A stretch of DNA of 64,000 bases from an uncultured bacterium (GTDB lineage: Bacteria > Verrucomicrobiota > Kiritimatiellia > RFP12 > UBA1067), in contig CADCAK010000004.1 in the NCBI GenBank assembly GCA_902799385.1, forward strand, positions 29,248 through 93,247, given 5' to 3'. The notes beneath the pieces were generated by a model that saw only the letters and a list, made by a program, of their open reading frames with translations, did not search any database and had not been told where the DNA came from. Below, piece by piece: positions 26,443-34,740 of this stretch (positions are counted from its first letter, which is position 1; each line of letters starts with the position of its first letter). Position numbers and translations under genes: made by a program.

Positions 26443-27474
26443 ATGGCAACTAAAGATACAACAAAGAAGGCCATCGGCAATACCGCGCTCGACGCGGTGA
26501 TGAGCCAGATACGCAAGGAGTTCGGCGAGATGTCGATCATGCGCCTCGGCGACCAGGAGGTAGCCGACATACCGGTGATCTCCACCGGCGCGCTTTCGCT
26601 CGACATGGCGCTCGGTGTAGGCGGGCTTCCGCGCGGCAGGATAGTCGAATGCTACGGCCAGGAGTCGTCCGGCAAGACGACGCTCGCGCTGCATGTCGTC
26701 GCGAACGCCCAGAAGGCGGGCGGAGTCGCGGCGTTCATCGACGCCGAGCACGCTCTCGACCCCGGCTACGCGAAGAAGATAGGCGTCGATCTCGACAACC
26801 TCGTGGTCTCCCAGCCGAACAGCGGCGAGGAGGCACTGACAATCTGCGAGCAGCTTGCGAAGTCGGGTGCGCTCGACGTCATCGTGGTCGACTCCGTCGC
26901 AGCGCTCGTGCCGCAGGCCGAGATCGACGGCAACATGGGCGACAGCCACATGGGCCTGCAGGCGCGCCTCATGTCGCAGGCGATGCGCAAGCTCACGGCG
27001 GTCGTCGCGCAGACGAAGACGCTCATCATCTTCACGAACCAGGTGCGCGAGAAGATCGGCGTCATGTTCGGCAACCCCGAGACGACGCCGGGCGGCAAGG
27101 CGCTCAAGTTCTACGCGAGTTGCCGGCTTCAGGTCCAGAGGATAGGCGCGATAAAGAACCCCGCCGGACAGGTCGTCGGTAACAGGACGCGCGTGAAGGT
27201 CGTCAAGAACAAGGTCGCCCCGCCTTTCACGGAGGCCGAGTTCGACATCCTCTACACGTGCGGGATTTCCTACGAGGGGTCGGTCCTCGACGCGGCGCTT
27301 GCGCGCGGCGTCGTCGAGAAGCGCGGCAGCTGGCTTAGCTTCGGCGACGCGCAACTCGCGCAGGGGGCGCTTGCGACGATCGAGTACCTTAAGGCCAATC
27401 CAGACGTGACGGCGAAGATTGTCGAGCTCGTCAAGTCCACGCCGGTCAACCCGGCGCTGGGTAAAAGAAAGTAG
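26443..27474 (+). CDS. recA: Recombinase RecA
   Basis: A 343-residue protein that coats single-stranded DNA, performs strand exchange and triggers SOS. Walker [14 protein letters not shown] is near residue 70, [19 protein letters not shown] follows, Walker B is [16 protein letters not shown], and L1/L2 loop regions include [19 protein letters not shown] and [20 protein letters not shown]. Length is normal. The C terminus is basic rather than acidic. The upstream gap of 36 nt has GAAGGAAC as ribosome-binding site and no SOS box I can recognise, so expression may come from a distal promoter. Confidence 0.98.
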   Translation: MATKDTTKKAIGNTALDAVMSQIRKEFGEMSIMRLGDQEVADIPVISTGALSLDMALGVGGLPRGRIVECYGQESSGKTTLALHVVANAQKAGGVAAFIDAEHALDPGYAKKIGVDLDNLVVSQPNSGEEALTICEQLAKSGALDVIVVDSVAALVPQAEIDGNMGDSHMGLQARLMSQAMRKLTAVVAQTKTLIIFTNQVREKIGVMFGNPETTPGGKALKFYASCRLQVQRIGAIKNPAGQVVGNRTRVKVVKNKVAPPFTEAEFDILYTCGISYEGSVLDAALARGVVEKRGSWLSFGDAQLAQGALATIEYLKANPDVTAKIVELVKSTPVNPALGKRK

Positions 27475-27538
27475 ATTTTTGCGAGTCCCGGAGCGAGTGA
27501 GCGAAGCGGAACGAACGAAGGGACGAGCCTCGACTAAA
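27475..27538. repeat. GAGCGA/GAACGA low-complexity spacer between recA and tRNA-Ser
   Basis: The stretch is rich in GAGCGAGTGAGCGAAGCGGA-type units and has a rough inverted symmetry (CGAGTCCC near 27483 against GGGACGAG near 27520). A similar GAGCGGAGCGAGAGCCGA segment appears near 63964. No terminator with a T-tract is seen after recA. Confidence 0.45.
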
Positions 27539-27632
<94 letters not shown>

Positions 27633-27732
27633 GACGAGTCCCGGTGGCATATGAATCCCCCGTCGCGCTCCGGGCGCCGTGCATGCCCGTTGCATGTAGC
27701 GTGCGCAGGGTATGTGCAGTTTTCGCGGGGAA

Positions 27733-27826
27733 TGGCGGAGAGAGAGGGATTCGAACCCTCGGTACGGAAATTAACCCGTACGACGATTTAGCAAACCGTT
27801 GCCTTCAGCCACTCGGCCATCTCTCC
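27733..27826 (-). tRNA. tRNA-Ser(GCU)
   Basis: On the - strand the gene reads GGAGAGATGGCCGAGTGGCT at the 5' end and TCTCTCC-G-CCA at the 3' end. The anticodon loop TTGCTAA carries GCT. The long variable arm contains the CGTACGGG/CCGTACCG pairing, as in class II serine tRNA. It is tail-to-tail with tRNA-Ser(UGA), about 100 nt apart, in a region without coding sequence. Confidence 0.95.
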
Positions 27827-27853
27827 AAATCGAATCGTATGTTGCGTATTGTA

Positions 27854-29017
27854 TCAAATGCGCTGCTCGCCGTCAATGAAGACGGCAGACGGTTTCCAGC
27901 TGCGCGGATTGATCACGACGAGGTCGGCGGTGTAGCCCTTTTCGACCTTGCCGAGCGACTTGCCCCAGCCGAGCTCAATCGCCTGGTTCCACGATGTCGT
28001 GCGCACGAGGTCCTTGAGGGGGATGCCCGTGACGTCGTGGACGTTCTTGAGGCCCATGCCCATCCAGAGCGTAGACCCGGCGAGGTTGCCGCCCTCGACG
28101 AGACGCGCCTCGCCGCCCTTGAGGAGAACCTTGAGCCCGCCCATCTCGAAAGCGTACCCGTCCTTGCAGTGCGAGCAGCGGAGCGAGTCGGTGATCATCT
28201 GGATGTGCTCGAGGCTGCGGCGCGTGAAGATGAGGTTCAGCATGTCGGGGCAGAGGTGGATCTTGTCGCAGATGACCTCGGTGTTGAGGTCCTCGACGAG
28301 GAAGCCCGCGCCGACCATGCCGATCTCGCGGTGGTGGAGCGGCGTCATCTGGTTGCAGAAGTGCGTCATGTGCCTGAGCCCGTTCCTGTAGGCGGGGACG
28401 AGGTCCCTGAACTTCGCGCCCGTGTGGCCGCAGCTCGGCACGACGCCAATCTTGAAGCACTCCTTCGCGAACTTCGCGCCGCCCTCGGTCTCGACCGCGT
28501 AGGAGATGAGCTTCACGGGATAGACCTTCGCAATCTCCTTCACTTCCCTGATTGCGGGCTTGCGGACGAACTTCGGGTTCTGCGCGCCGCAGCACTTGAC
28601 GTTGATGAACGGGCCCTCGAGGTGGATGCCGGGGACCTTCGCGTATGGCATGCCCGCGTCGGCGTAGGCCCTGGCGTTCTTCGCGGCGGCGATCAGCTCG
28701 TCGTGCGAGACGGTGAGCGTCGTCGGCAGCACGGTCGTCACGCCCTCCGCGAGCTTCGCCTTCGCGAACTCGAAGATCGCCTTGGGGTCGGCGTCGCAGA
28801 AGTCGTAGCCGAGCGCGCCGTGCGTGTGGACGTCGATGAAGCCGGGCATCACGTATTGGCCGCGCACGTCGACGACGATCGTGTTCGCGTCGGCCTTGAC
28901 GGACTTGGAGCCCTTGACGACCTGCTTGATCTTCTTGCCCTCGACGACTATCGTGGCTTTCTCGATGTCGATGCCGGGGGAAACGACGTGTGCGTTCGTG
29001 ATGACGGTCTTCTTCAT
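27854..29017 (-). CDS. nagA: N-acetylglucosamine-6-phosphate deacetylase
   Basis: A 387-residue metal-dependent amidohydrolase that removes acetate from GlcNAc-6-phosphate in amino-sugar catabolism or cell-wall recycling. Visible ligands: HTH in PGFIDVHTHG (about 60), the catalytic-domain Glu in PGIHLEGPF, His in CGHTGA, His in THFCNQMTPLHHREIG and the Asp in MITDSLR. The chain ends VIDG/INPRSWKPSAVFIDG, a standard amidohydrolase tail. It is the only protein gene on the - strand with strong support, is monocistronic, and has its own promoter divergent from the KS operon. With GH95 and the sialate esterase it fits mucin-glycan use. Confidence 0.94.
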   Translation of the reverse strand: MKKTVITNAHVVSPGIDIEKATIVVEGKKIKQVVKGSKSVKADANTIVVDVRGQYVMPGFIDVHTHGALGYDFCDADPKAIFEFAKAKLAEGVTTVLPTTLTVSHDELIAAAKNARAYADAGMPYAKVPGIHLEGPFINVKCCGAQNPKFVRKPAIREVKEIAKVYPVKLISYAVETEGGAKFAKECFKIGVVPSCGHTGAKFRDLVPAYRNGLRHMTHFCNQMTPLHHREIGMVGAGFLVEDLNTEVICDKIHLCPDMLNLIFTRRSLEHIQMITDSLRCSHCKDGYAFEMGGLKVLLKGGEARLVEGGNLAGSTLWMGMGLKNVHDVTGIPLKDLVRTTSWNQAIELGWGKSLGKVEKGYTADLVVINPRSWKPSAVFIDGEQRI

Positions 29018-29040
29018 TGCCTAATCTCCTTGTTGGCAAG

Positions 29041-29069
29041 ATTATCCTAAAAATCGTCGGCGAAGTCAA
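29041..29069 (-). promoter_or_regulatory. Consensus-like promoter of nagA
   Basis: On the - strand: TTGACT (29069-29064), exactly 17 nt, GATAAT (29046-29041). AAGGAG follows 8 nt before the ATG at 29017. This is the most classical promoter in the window and contrasts with the extended -10 promoters of the divergent gene. Confidence 0.8.
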
Positions 29070-29090
29070 GTGGGAAATGTCTCCTGGTTT

Positions 29091-29099
29091 TGGTATAAT
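29091..29099 (+). promoter_or_regulatory. Extended -10 promoter placing the KS-like gene as leaderless
   Basis: TGGTATAAT with TATAAT at 29094-29099 and no -35. Only 7 nt separate it from the GTG at 29107, so transcription should begin at or next to the start codon. There is no ribosome-binding sequence. Confidence 0.7.
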
Positions 29100-29106
29100 A
29101 CGAAGC

Positions 29107-30510
29107 GTGGAATCTTCAGTAGCCATAGTCGGCATGTCGTGCCGATTCGCCGGGTGCCCTACGCCGTCGGCTTTCTGGAACGCCGTGATGGCGCGCCGCT
29201 GCTGCCTTGCGCCGCTCGGCCCGGACGCCGAGATCCCGTTCGGGCAGCGCAACGTCTTCGCGAGGCCCTATCCCGTGAGGATGGGCCAGCTCGGCCCTCT
29301 CTTCGCCTGCGTGCCGTCGATGCAGAACTTCCCGCGCCAGGTGAACGCGGGCGAGAATCAGGACCTGTACTTCGCGACGCAGCTCGCGTTCGACGCCCTC
29401 GCCGACGCGGGGATGCGCCCCCATTCGCCGGTCCCCGTGAAGGGTAGCGTGCGCGTCGGCTACGCGCCGCCGTTCAACGCGTCCACGGTCAACTGGCTCC
29501 AACATACGGCGTTCCTCGACCAGACGATGGACATCATACGGCGGTTCTTCCCGCATGCCCCCGAGGAGTCGCTCGAAAGCGTTACGGAGAAGCTCGTGGA
29601 GTCCCTTCCCTCGCCGAACGCCTCGTCGTTCCTGCTCGGCACCGGCTACCGCTTCGCGTCGTGGATCGCTCGCGAATGCTCGTTCGCGGGCGTGGCGACT
29701 ACGATGGACGCGGGGCTCCTCACCGGCGCCGCGACGTTGCAGGACGCAGTCGCCGACCTCGCCTCTGGGCAGGCCGACGTCGCGCTTGTCGGCTCGCTTA
29801 CGCCGCCGATCCCGCGCGCCTATCTCGAAGGCCTCTCCGGCGAGGTGCCGTTTTCGGTGCGCACGGAGCTGCATCCCTTTGCACAGGACCAGGACGGCAC
29901 GATACCCGGCGAGGGCGGCGCGTTCTTTGTCCTCAAGCGCCGCGCCGACGCGCTTCGCGACCACGACCGCGTCTACGCGCTCGTGCGCTCCATTGCGATA
30001 GGCCACAACCCGGAGGACGACCCGTCCGCCATCCTGGCGCAGGCGACCGAGGGCAGCGGCATTCCCGTCAAGACGATTGGCCTCGTCGAGGCCGACGGCT
30101 CCGGCATAGCGGTCGCCGAGCGCCGCGAGATCGATGCCGTCCACCGGCTCTGGGGCGAGCACCGCCCCGGCGGGCCGCTCGTCGCGATCGGCTCGGTAAA
30201 GGGCAACATAGGCCACACTCTCCGCGCGGCGATGGCGGCGGGCGTCGTTAAGGCAGCGCTCGCGCTCTTCCGCCGCGTCCTTCCGCCGCAGGTGCCGCAG
30301 GAGCATCCGCACGATTCGCTCGCCAACCTCGCGTCGAGCGCATATCTCCTAGACGAGGCGCGTCCGTGGATAACGGGCGATAGCTCCAGTCCGCGCCGCG
30401 CGGCGGTGCTTGGCGCTAACTTCGACGCGATCGACCCGGTGGGCGGTGCGGCGAAGGGCGGCCGCGCGGCGGCGGTGGTGCTCGAGGAGGAACCGGAGGA
30501 CAGGCCGTGA
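29107..30510 (+). CDS. Degenerate beta-ketoacyl synthase-like protein (no catalytic Cys)
   Basis: A 467-residue thiolase-fold protein of the KS family, starting VAIVGMSCRFAGCP (GTG at 29107). The KS frame is clear: GQADVALVGS, KTIGLVEADG, IGSVKGNIGHT, LLDEARPW. But the nucleophile segment normally DTACSSS reads DAGLLTG, with Leu204 in the Cys position, and the first catalytic His (EAHGTGT) is Asp330 in EADGSGI. Only the His of NIGHT (H370) remains. It cannot condense acyl groups as a normal KS. It resembles chain-length-factor-like or scaffold KS homologues such as those in PUFA-type synthases (inference). Its stop overlaps the next start (GTGA), so the two are translated together. Confidence 0.85.
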   Translation: MESSVAIVGMSCRFAGCPTPSAFWNAVMARRCCLAPLGPDAEIPFGQRNVFARPYPVRMGQLGPLFACVPSMQNFPRQVNAGENQDLYFATQLAFDALADAGMRPHSPVPVKGSVRVGYAPPFNASTVNWLQHTAFLDQTMDIIRRFFPHAPEESLESVTEKLVESLPSPNASSFLLGTGYRFASWIARECSFAGVATTMDAGLLTGAATLQDAVADLASGQADVALVGSLTPPIPRAYLEGLSGEVPFSVRTELHPFAQDQDGTIPGEGGAFFVLKRRADALRDHDRVYALVRSIAIGHNPEDDPSAILAQATEGSGIPVKTIGLVEADGSGIAVAERREIDAVHRLWGEHRPGGPLVAIGSVKGNIGHTLRAAMAAGVVKAALALFRRVLPPQVPQEHPHDSLANLASSAYLLDEARPWITGDSSSPRRAAVLGANFDAIDPVGGAAKGGRAAAVVLEEEPEDRP

Positions 30511-33500
30511 CAGCGGACTTCGGCGAGACAGGGAGAAGCGAGCTCGTCCTCGTGTCGGCGGCGGACGACGCCTCGCTCATCGGCGAGATATCGCGTATCG
30601 TGGCGTTTCTCGACCGCACCCCCGACGCGCCCCTTGCCGACGTCGCCTACACGTGTTCGCTTGCCGGCGGCCCTGCCGTCCTCGCGCTCGTGGTCTCAAG
30701 CGTCGGCGAGCTGAGGACCCGCCTCTTCTCGGCGCGTTCGCGCATTGCGGCGGGCGCGGCGCGGATACGCGACAAGAGCGGCACGTACTACTTCAGGGAG
30801 CATCTCGTCGGCGCCGGCGCCGGCAAGCTCGCGTTCGTCTACCCCGGCGTGATGGGCTACTACCCCGACATGCTGCGCGACATAGCGATACTCCACCCCG
30901 AATGCCGCTCGGCGTTCGACGAGCTCGAGGAGGCGCTTTCCGACGACCCCGACTTCACGCCGTCGAGCTTTATCTTCCCCCCGGCACCGTACTACCGCCA
31001 CGACGCCGACATCTTCAGCTCCGGCGCGTACGCGCAGGCGTTCGTCGCGTCGTTCGCCGGCTGCGTCGCGATGACGCGGCTTATGGGAGCCCTCGGCGTC
31101 AGCCCCGACGGCGTCGTCGGCTGCGTCGGAGGCGACCTTGCGGCGGTGATGCGTTCTGGCGCGGCCGGCGTCGACAACCCGAGGCCGGTCAGGGTCCGCG
31201 CCATACGCGAGATATACAGGATAGTGGACAAGGCGGTGGACCACGCGGGGTTGCCGAAGACGGCGATGATCTCGGTACTGCTCAAGCACGAGGGCGAGGC
31301 GGACGAGGTCGTGAAGGGCTTCCCGCCCGACAAGGTGGCGCTCGCGCTCGACTTCTCGCCGCGCCAGCGCACGTACGCCGTCGCGTCCGACTACGAGGAG
31401 GCTGCGCTTAAGGCGTTCGCCGACGCCGGCGTTAGGACGATGAAGCTCGCGTTGGAACGGCCTTTCAACACGTCGAAGTGCAAGCCGATAGTTGCAGGCG
31501 TCAAGAAGTTTGCGGGCGACTGGATGAAGCACGAGGCGGTTTGCGACGTCTATTCGTGCGCACAGGCCGACAGGCTCCCGCGAAAGGCGCGCCCCTCGCG
31601 CAACGACACCGCCGAGCGCTGGGCGCAGCCCGTCAGGTTCCGGGAGACGATACTGAAGATGCACGCCGACGGCTACCGCATCTTCCTCGAAGTTGGCCCG
31701 CGGGGGCTGATGACGGCGGCGGTCGCCGAGACGCTGAAGGATTCCGACTTCGCCGCGATAGCGCTCAACTCGATACACCGTCGCGGCGTTTTGCAGGCAT
31801 GCCACGCGATAGGCCAGCTTGCCGCGCACGGCGCGAAGCTCGACTTCTCCAAGGCGTTCGCGCGCCGCCGCGTCAGGCGTCTCGACTTCGACGCGGCCCT
31901 GCCGCTTGAGGTCCGCCGCGACGCGGAGATGCGCCTTTCGAGCGCCTTCCCCCGGCTTACGCTGCTCGGCGACGAGACGTTTCTCCATGGCGCGGACTTC
32001 CTTTCCGAGCCGGCGGGGCGCGGCGCCAAGGCCGCAAGGCGCGCCGCCGCAGTCGCCGCCAAGGCCCGTCGCCAGCGCCAGTTCGACTTCGGCGCGTCGA
32101 ACCCGCTTGTCTCCGACGCCGACATCCTTGCGCAGAGCCCCGGCGTGTCCGTCGAGGTCTTGAAGACGTTCCGCACCGCCGATGCGCCGTTCCTCGCCGA
32201 CTTCGCCCTCGGCGCGAGCCAGCTTTCTTATTCCGACCCGAACCTCAAGGGGCTCGTCACGCTGTCCATCCCGGTTGCCGCCGAGATAATGGCCGAAGTC
32301 GCGCGGATGATCGTCCCGAACAGGACGCTCGTATCCATAGAGAACATGGCATGCAGGCGCATGGTCGCCTTTGCCGGCGGCGAGTTGAAGCTCTTCGTCA
32401 AGGCCGAGCGGGTGGCGTCGGGCGACGCGAAGCTCGCGGCGGTCAGGGTGCAGATACGTGACGACTCGCCGAACTCCGCGTACACGTGGCCGGTTATGGA
32501 CGGCGTGTTCGTCATGGCCGACGGACACGCGCCGACGGTCCCCGTGTCGCCGCCGACGATGTTCAAGCCGCGTAGCGTCCACTGGTCTGGCCGCGACATA
32601 TATCCATCGCGCCTGTGCTTCGGGCGGCGGCTGAGGGGCGTGAGGTTCGTCGAGGCGTGGAGCGAGTCGGGGCTCGACTACGAGGTCGAGGTCCCGTCGC
32701 TCTCCGACGCCGTAGTGTTCACGCGCTTTCCGCTGTGGATCGTCAACCCGCTGCTTCTCGGCGCGGTGACGAGCGGCTTTGCGCTCTGGCGCAGCCACGA
32801 GAAGTTCACCGGCGCGTTCTCGTTCCCGTTCCGCCTGAGGAAGCTCGAGCTGCTCGGCTCGCAGCCGCACGAGGGCTCGCGGCTGAAGTGCTACCTGCGG
32901 CTCACGGGCGTTACGCCGAAGTCGCATGTCTGCGATATAACGGTGACGGACGGCAACGGGGCGGCGGCCATGTCGATCTCCGGCTGGGAGGAGCTGACCG
33001 AGCGCGTCCCCGCCGAATACCGCGAGCTCGTCCTCCAGCCCGCCAACGCCTTCCTGACGCGCCGCGTCTCGGCCGACATGCTCGGCGACCCGGCGACCGA
33101 CGCCGCCAGCGCGTTCATCACCGACATCCCGTACCACATCTTCGAGCGCAACGAGGAGCTGTGGCTCAAGACGCTTTCGCACGTCGTCCTCGGCGCGCAG
33201 GAGCGCGACGAGTTCCGCAGCATGCCCGGCTCGGCTTCGCGCCGCACGGAGTGGCTGTTCGGCAGGGTGGCCGCGAAGGAGGCCGTCAGGCGCTATCTCA
33301 AGGACTTCCACCAGGCGAGGTGGAGCGACGCGGACATACAGATATGGCGCGACGACTCCGGCAAGCCCCACGCGCTGGGCCAGTGGGGCGACTACCTCTC
33401 GGAGAGGATCGACATAGCTATCGCGCACACGGCGCAGTTCGTAGTCGCGCTCGCGGCGGCAAACGCGCGCGTCGGCGTCGACGTCGAGTCAGCGACGCGC

Positions 33501-33833
33501 GACCTTTCCGAGGAGTTTACCGCAGGCGTGTTCGTCCCCGAGGAGCTTGAGCTTGCGGCGAACGCGGCGAACGCCTCGCAGGCCATCATCAGGTTCTGGT
33601 GCGCGAAGGAGGCCGTCTCCAAGGCCCTCGGCACGGGGATACGCTACAGTCCGCGCGAGATGCGCGTCGCCGACTACCAGCCGGACGCAGGCAGGATCGT
33701 CGTCCGGCTCGAAGGCGCGTGGCTCGACGCGTTCAAGAAATTCCGCGGCCGCGACATCGAGGTCGTCTCGCGCGTGATGAGGGAGCACGCGCTTGCATTC
33801 TGCTTCATTCCCATGATGTTGTTCGATGAATAG
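30507..33833 (+). CDS. Degenerate AT - degenerate DH - phosphopantetheinyl transferase fusion
   Basis: A 1108-residue protein, GTG start with GGAGGA upstream. About residues 100-430 resemble an acyltransferase (LAFVYPGVMGYYPDML for the GQGSQ entry; FLEVGPRGLMTAAV), but the GHSxG elbow is GCVGGD (Val207 for Ser) and the later His is Asn321 in RPFNTS. About 555-870 resemble a PKS/PUFA dehydratase double hotdog, with the catalytic His of HPFL replaced (DAPFL, A560) and the Asp of the second half apparently Gly (VNPLLLGAVTSG). The C-terminal about 215 residues are a Sfp-type PPTase with GVDVES (D992, E994) and WCAKEAVSKALG (K1034, E1035) intact. So the only live-looking catalyst is the PPTase. 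Confidence 0.83.
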   Translation: MTADFGETGRSELVLVSAADDASLIGEISRIVAFLDRTPDAPLADVAYTCSLAGGPAVLALVVSSVGELRTRLFSARSRIAAGAARIRDKSGTYYFREHLVGAGAGKLAFVYPGVMGYYPDMLRDIAILHPECRSAFDELEEALSDDPDFTPSSFIFPPAPYYRHDADIFSSGAYAQAFVASFAGCVAMTRLMGALGVSPDGVVGCVGGDLAAVMRSGAAGVDNPRPVRVRAIREIYRIVDKAVDHAGLPKTAMISVLLKHEGEADEVVKGFPPDKVALALDFSPRQRTYAVASDYEEAALKAFADAGVRTMKLALERPFNTSKCKPIVAGVKKFAGDWMKHEAVCDVYSCAQADRLPRKARPSRNDTAERWAQPVRFRETILKMHADGYRIFLEVGPRGLMTAAVAETLKDSDFAAIALNSIHRRGVLQACHAIGQLAAHGAKLDFSKAFARRRVRRLDFDAALPLEVRRDAEMRLSSAFPRLTLLGDETFLHGADFLSEPAGRGAKAARRAAAVAAKARRQRQFDFGASNPLVSDADILAQSPGVSVEVLKTFRTADAPFLADFALGASQLSYSDPNLKGLVTLSIPVAAEIMAEVARMIVPNRTLVSIENMACRRMVAFAGGELKLFVKAERVASGDAKLAAVRVQIRDDSPNSAYTWPVMDGVFVMADGHAPTVPVSPPTMFKPRSVHWSGRDIYPSRLCFGRRLRGVRFVEAWSESGLDYEVEVPSLSDAVVFTRFPLWIVNPLLLGAVTSGFALWRSHEKFTGAFSFPFRLRKLELLGSQPHEGSRLKCYLRLTGVTPKSHVCDITVTDGNGAAAMSISGWEELTERVPAEYRELVLQPANAFLTRRVSADMLGDPATDAASAFITDIPYHIFERNEELWLKTLSHVVLGAQERDEFRSMPGSASRRTEWLFGRVAAKEAVRRYLKDFHQARWSDADIQIWRDDSGKPHALGQWGDYLSERIDIAIAHTAQFVVALAAANARVGVDVESATRDLSEEFTAGVFVPEELELAANAANASQAIIRFWCAKEAVSKALGTGIRYSPREMRVADYQPDAGRIVVRLEGAWLDAFKKFRGRDIEVVSRVMREHALAFCFIPMMLFDE

Positions 33834-34596
33834 CATGGATCCATTTGGTGAGCTCAGCCCGGGCCGCTCGCTGCCGCCGGGGCTGAAGCAGAGGTTCCCA
33901 GACCGCGTGCTCGTGATGACGACAGACCGCTGCTTCGGCGTCTGCCCGCACTGCACGCGCAAGTTCATCCTCGGCAGGTCTCCCGTAGTCGATTCGCCGG
34001 AGAGGCTTTCCGCCTGCGTCGGATACGTGAAGCGCCATCCGAAGGTGAGGGATGTGCTCCTTTCCGGCGGCGACGTCCTTGCGCTTCCCGACCCGGCGGT
34101 CGCGCGGTTCGTCGAGGCGTTTGCGGAGCTCGGCCAGATAGAGGTCGTCAGGATATGCACGCGTGCGCCCGTTTCCAATCCGTCCCGTATAACGGCGCGG
34201 CTTGCGCGGCTCCTGGCCCGCGTCGGGCGCGGCAAGGTCTGGGCGAACGTCCACGTCAACACGGCGGGCGAGGCGAGGATTGCGCGCGAGGCTGCGGCGC
34301 GGCTTGTCGGCTGCGGCATCCCCGTCTCGTCGCAGACGGTGCTACTCAGGGGCGTGAACGACACGCCGCGCAAGATGCTTGCGCTTCTCCGCGCGCTTTC
34401 CGCCGCGAGGATAAGGCCCTACTACGTCTTCCAGTGCGATCCCGTGGAGGGGCTTCAGGAGCGCTTTGGCGTTCCGCTCGCCCGCGCCAGGGAGATCGAG
34501 GCCTACTGCGCCGAGCGAATAGGCGGTCTCGCGCTTCCGCGCTTCGTAGCCGACCTTCCCGGCGCAAGGCGCAAGACGCCGCTTGACCTTCTCTGA
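33826..34596 (+). CDS. Radical SAM protein of the lysine 2,3-aminomutase / EpmB family
   Basis: A 256-residue protein with the CxxxCxxC cluster motif CFGVCPHC (C36, C40, C43), followed by TRKFILG as in KamA/EpmB. LLSGGDVLALPD and PYYVFQCDPVEG are family landmarks, and RRKTPLDLL near the end keeps a Lys at the position where aminomutases bind PLP. It is shorter than EpmB (about 340) and KamA (about 415), lacking most of the N-terminal helical part. Substrate unknown: a free lysine, EF-P (no efp here) or an acyl-amine made by the upstream genes. It overlaps the upstream gene by 8 nt, so it belongs to the KS/AT/DH/PPTase operon. Confidence 0.85.
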   Translation: MNSMDPFGELSPGRSLPPGLKQRFPDRVLVMTTDRCFGVCPHCTRKFILGRSPVVDSPERLSACVGYVKRHPKVRDVLLSGGDVLALPDPAVARFVEAFAELGQIEVVRICTRAPVSNPSRITARLARLLARVGRGKVWANVHVNTAGEARIAREAAARLVGCGIPVSSQTVLLRGVNDTPRKMLALLRALSAARIRPYYVFQCDPVEGLQERFGVPLARAREIEAYCAERIGGLALPRFVADLPGARRKTPLDLL

Positions 34597-34648
34597 GGCG
34601 CCCACCGGGCCCCTGCGGCCATGCCGAAGCCGGCATCGCCGGGCGCCT
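34596..34648. repeat. Long inverted repeat after the radical SAM gene
   Basis: AGGCGCCC (34596-34603) pairs perfectly with GGGCGCCT (34641-34648). Inside is a second hairpin ATGCCG-aagc-CGGCAT (34621-34636). No T-run follows. It could stabilise the 3' end of the operon mRNA or be a REP-like element. Confidence 0.6.
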
Positions 34649-34670
34649 TGGCATCGCTACGCGTTCGACA

Positions 34671-34700
34671 TTGCCTTTTGCCTGCGAAATAGTGTATAAT
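34671..34700 (+). promoter_or_regulatory. Promoter for ettA
   Basis: TTGCCT (34671-34676), 18-nt spacer, TATAAT (34695-34700). The predicted start near 34707 leaves a leader of about 34 nt to the ATG at 34741, with no clear ribosome-binding site. Confidence 0.6.
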
Positions 34701-34740
34701 GTCTGCCACTTTAACGTCAACTTTACCAATCAACTTTGCT

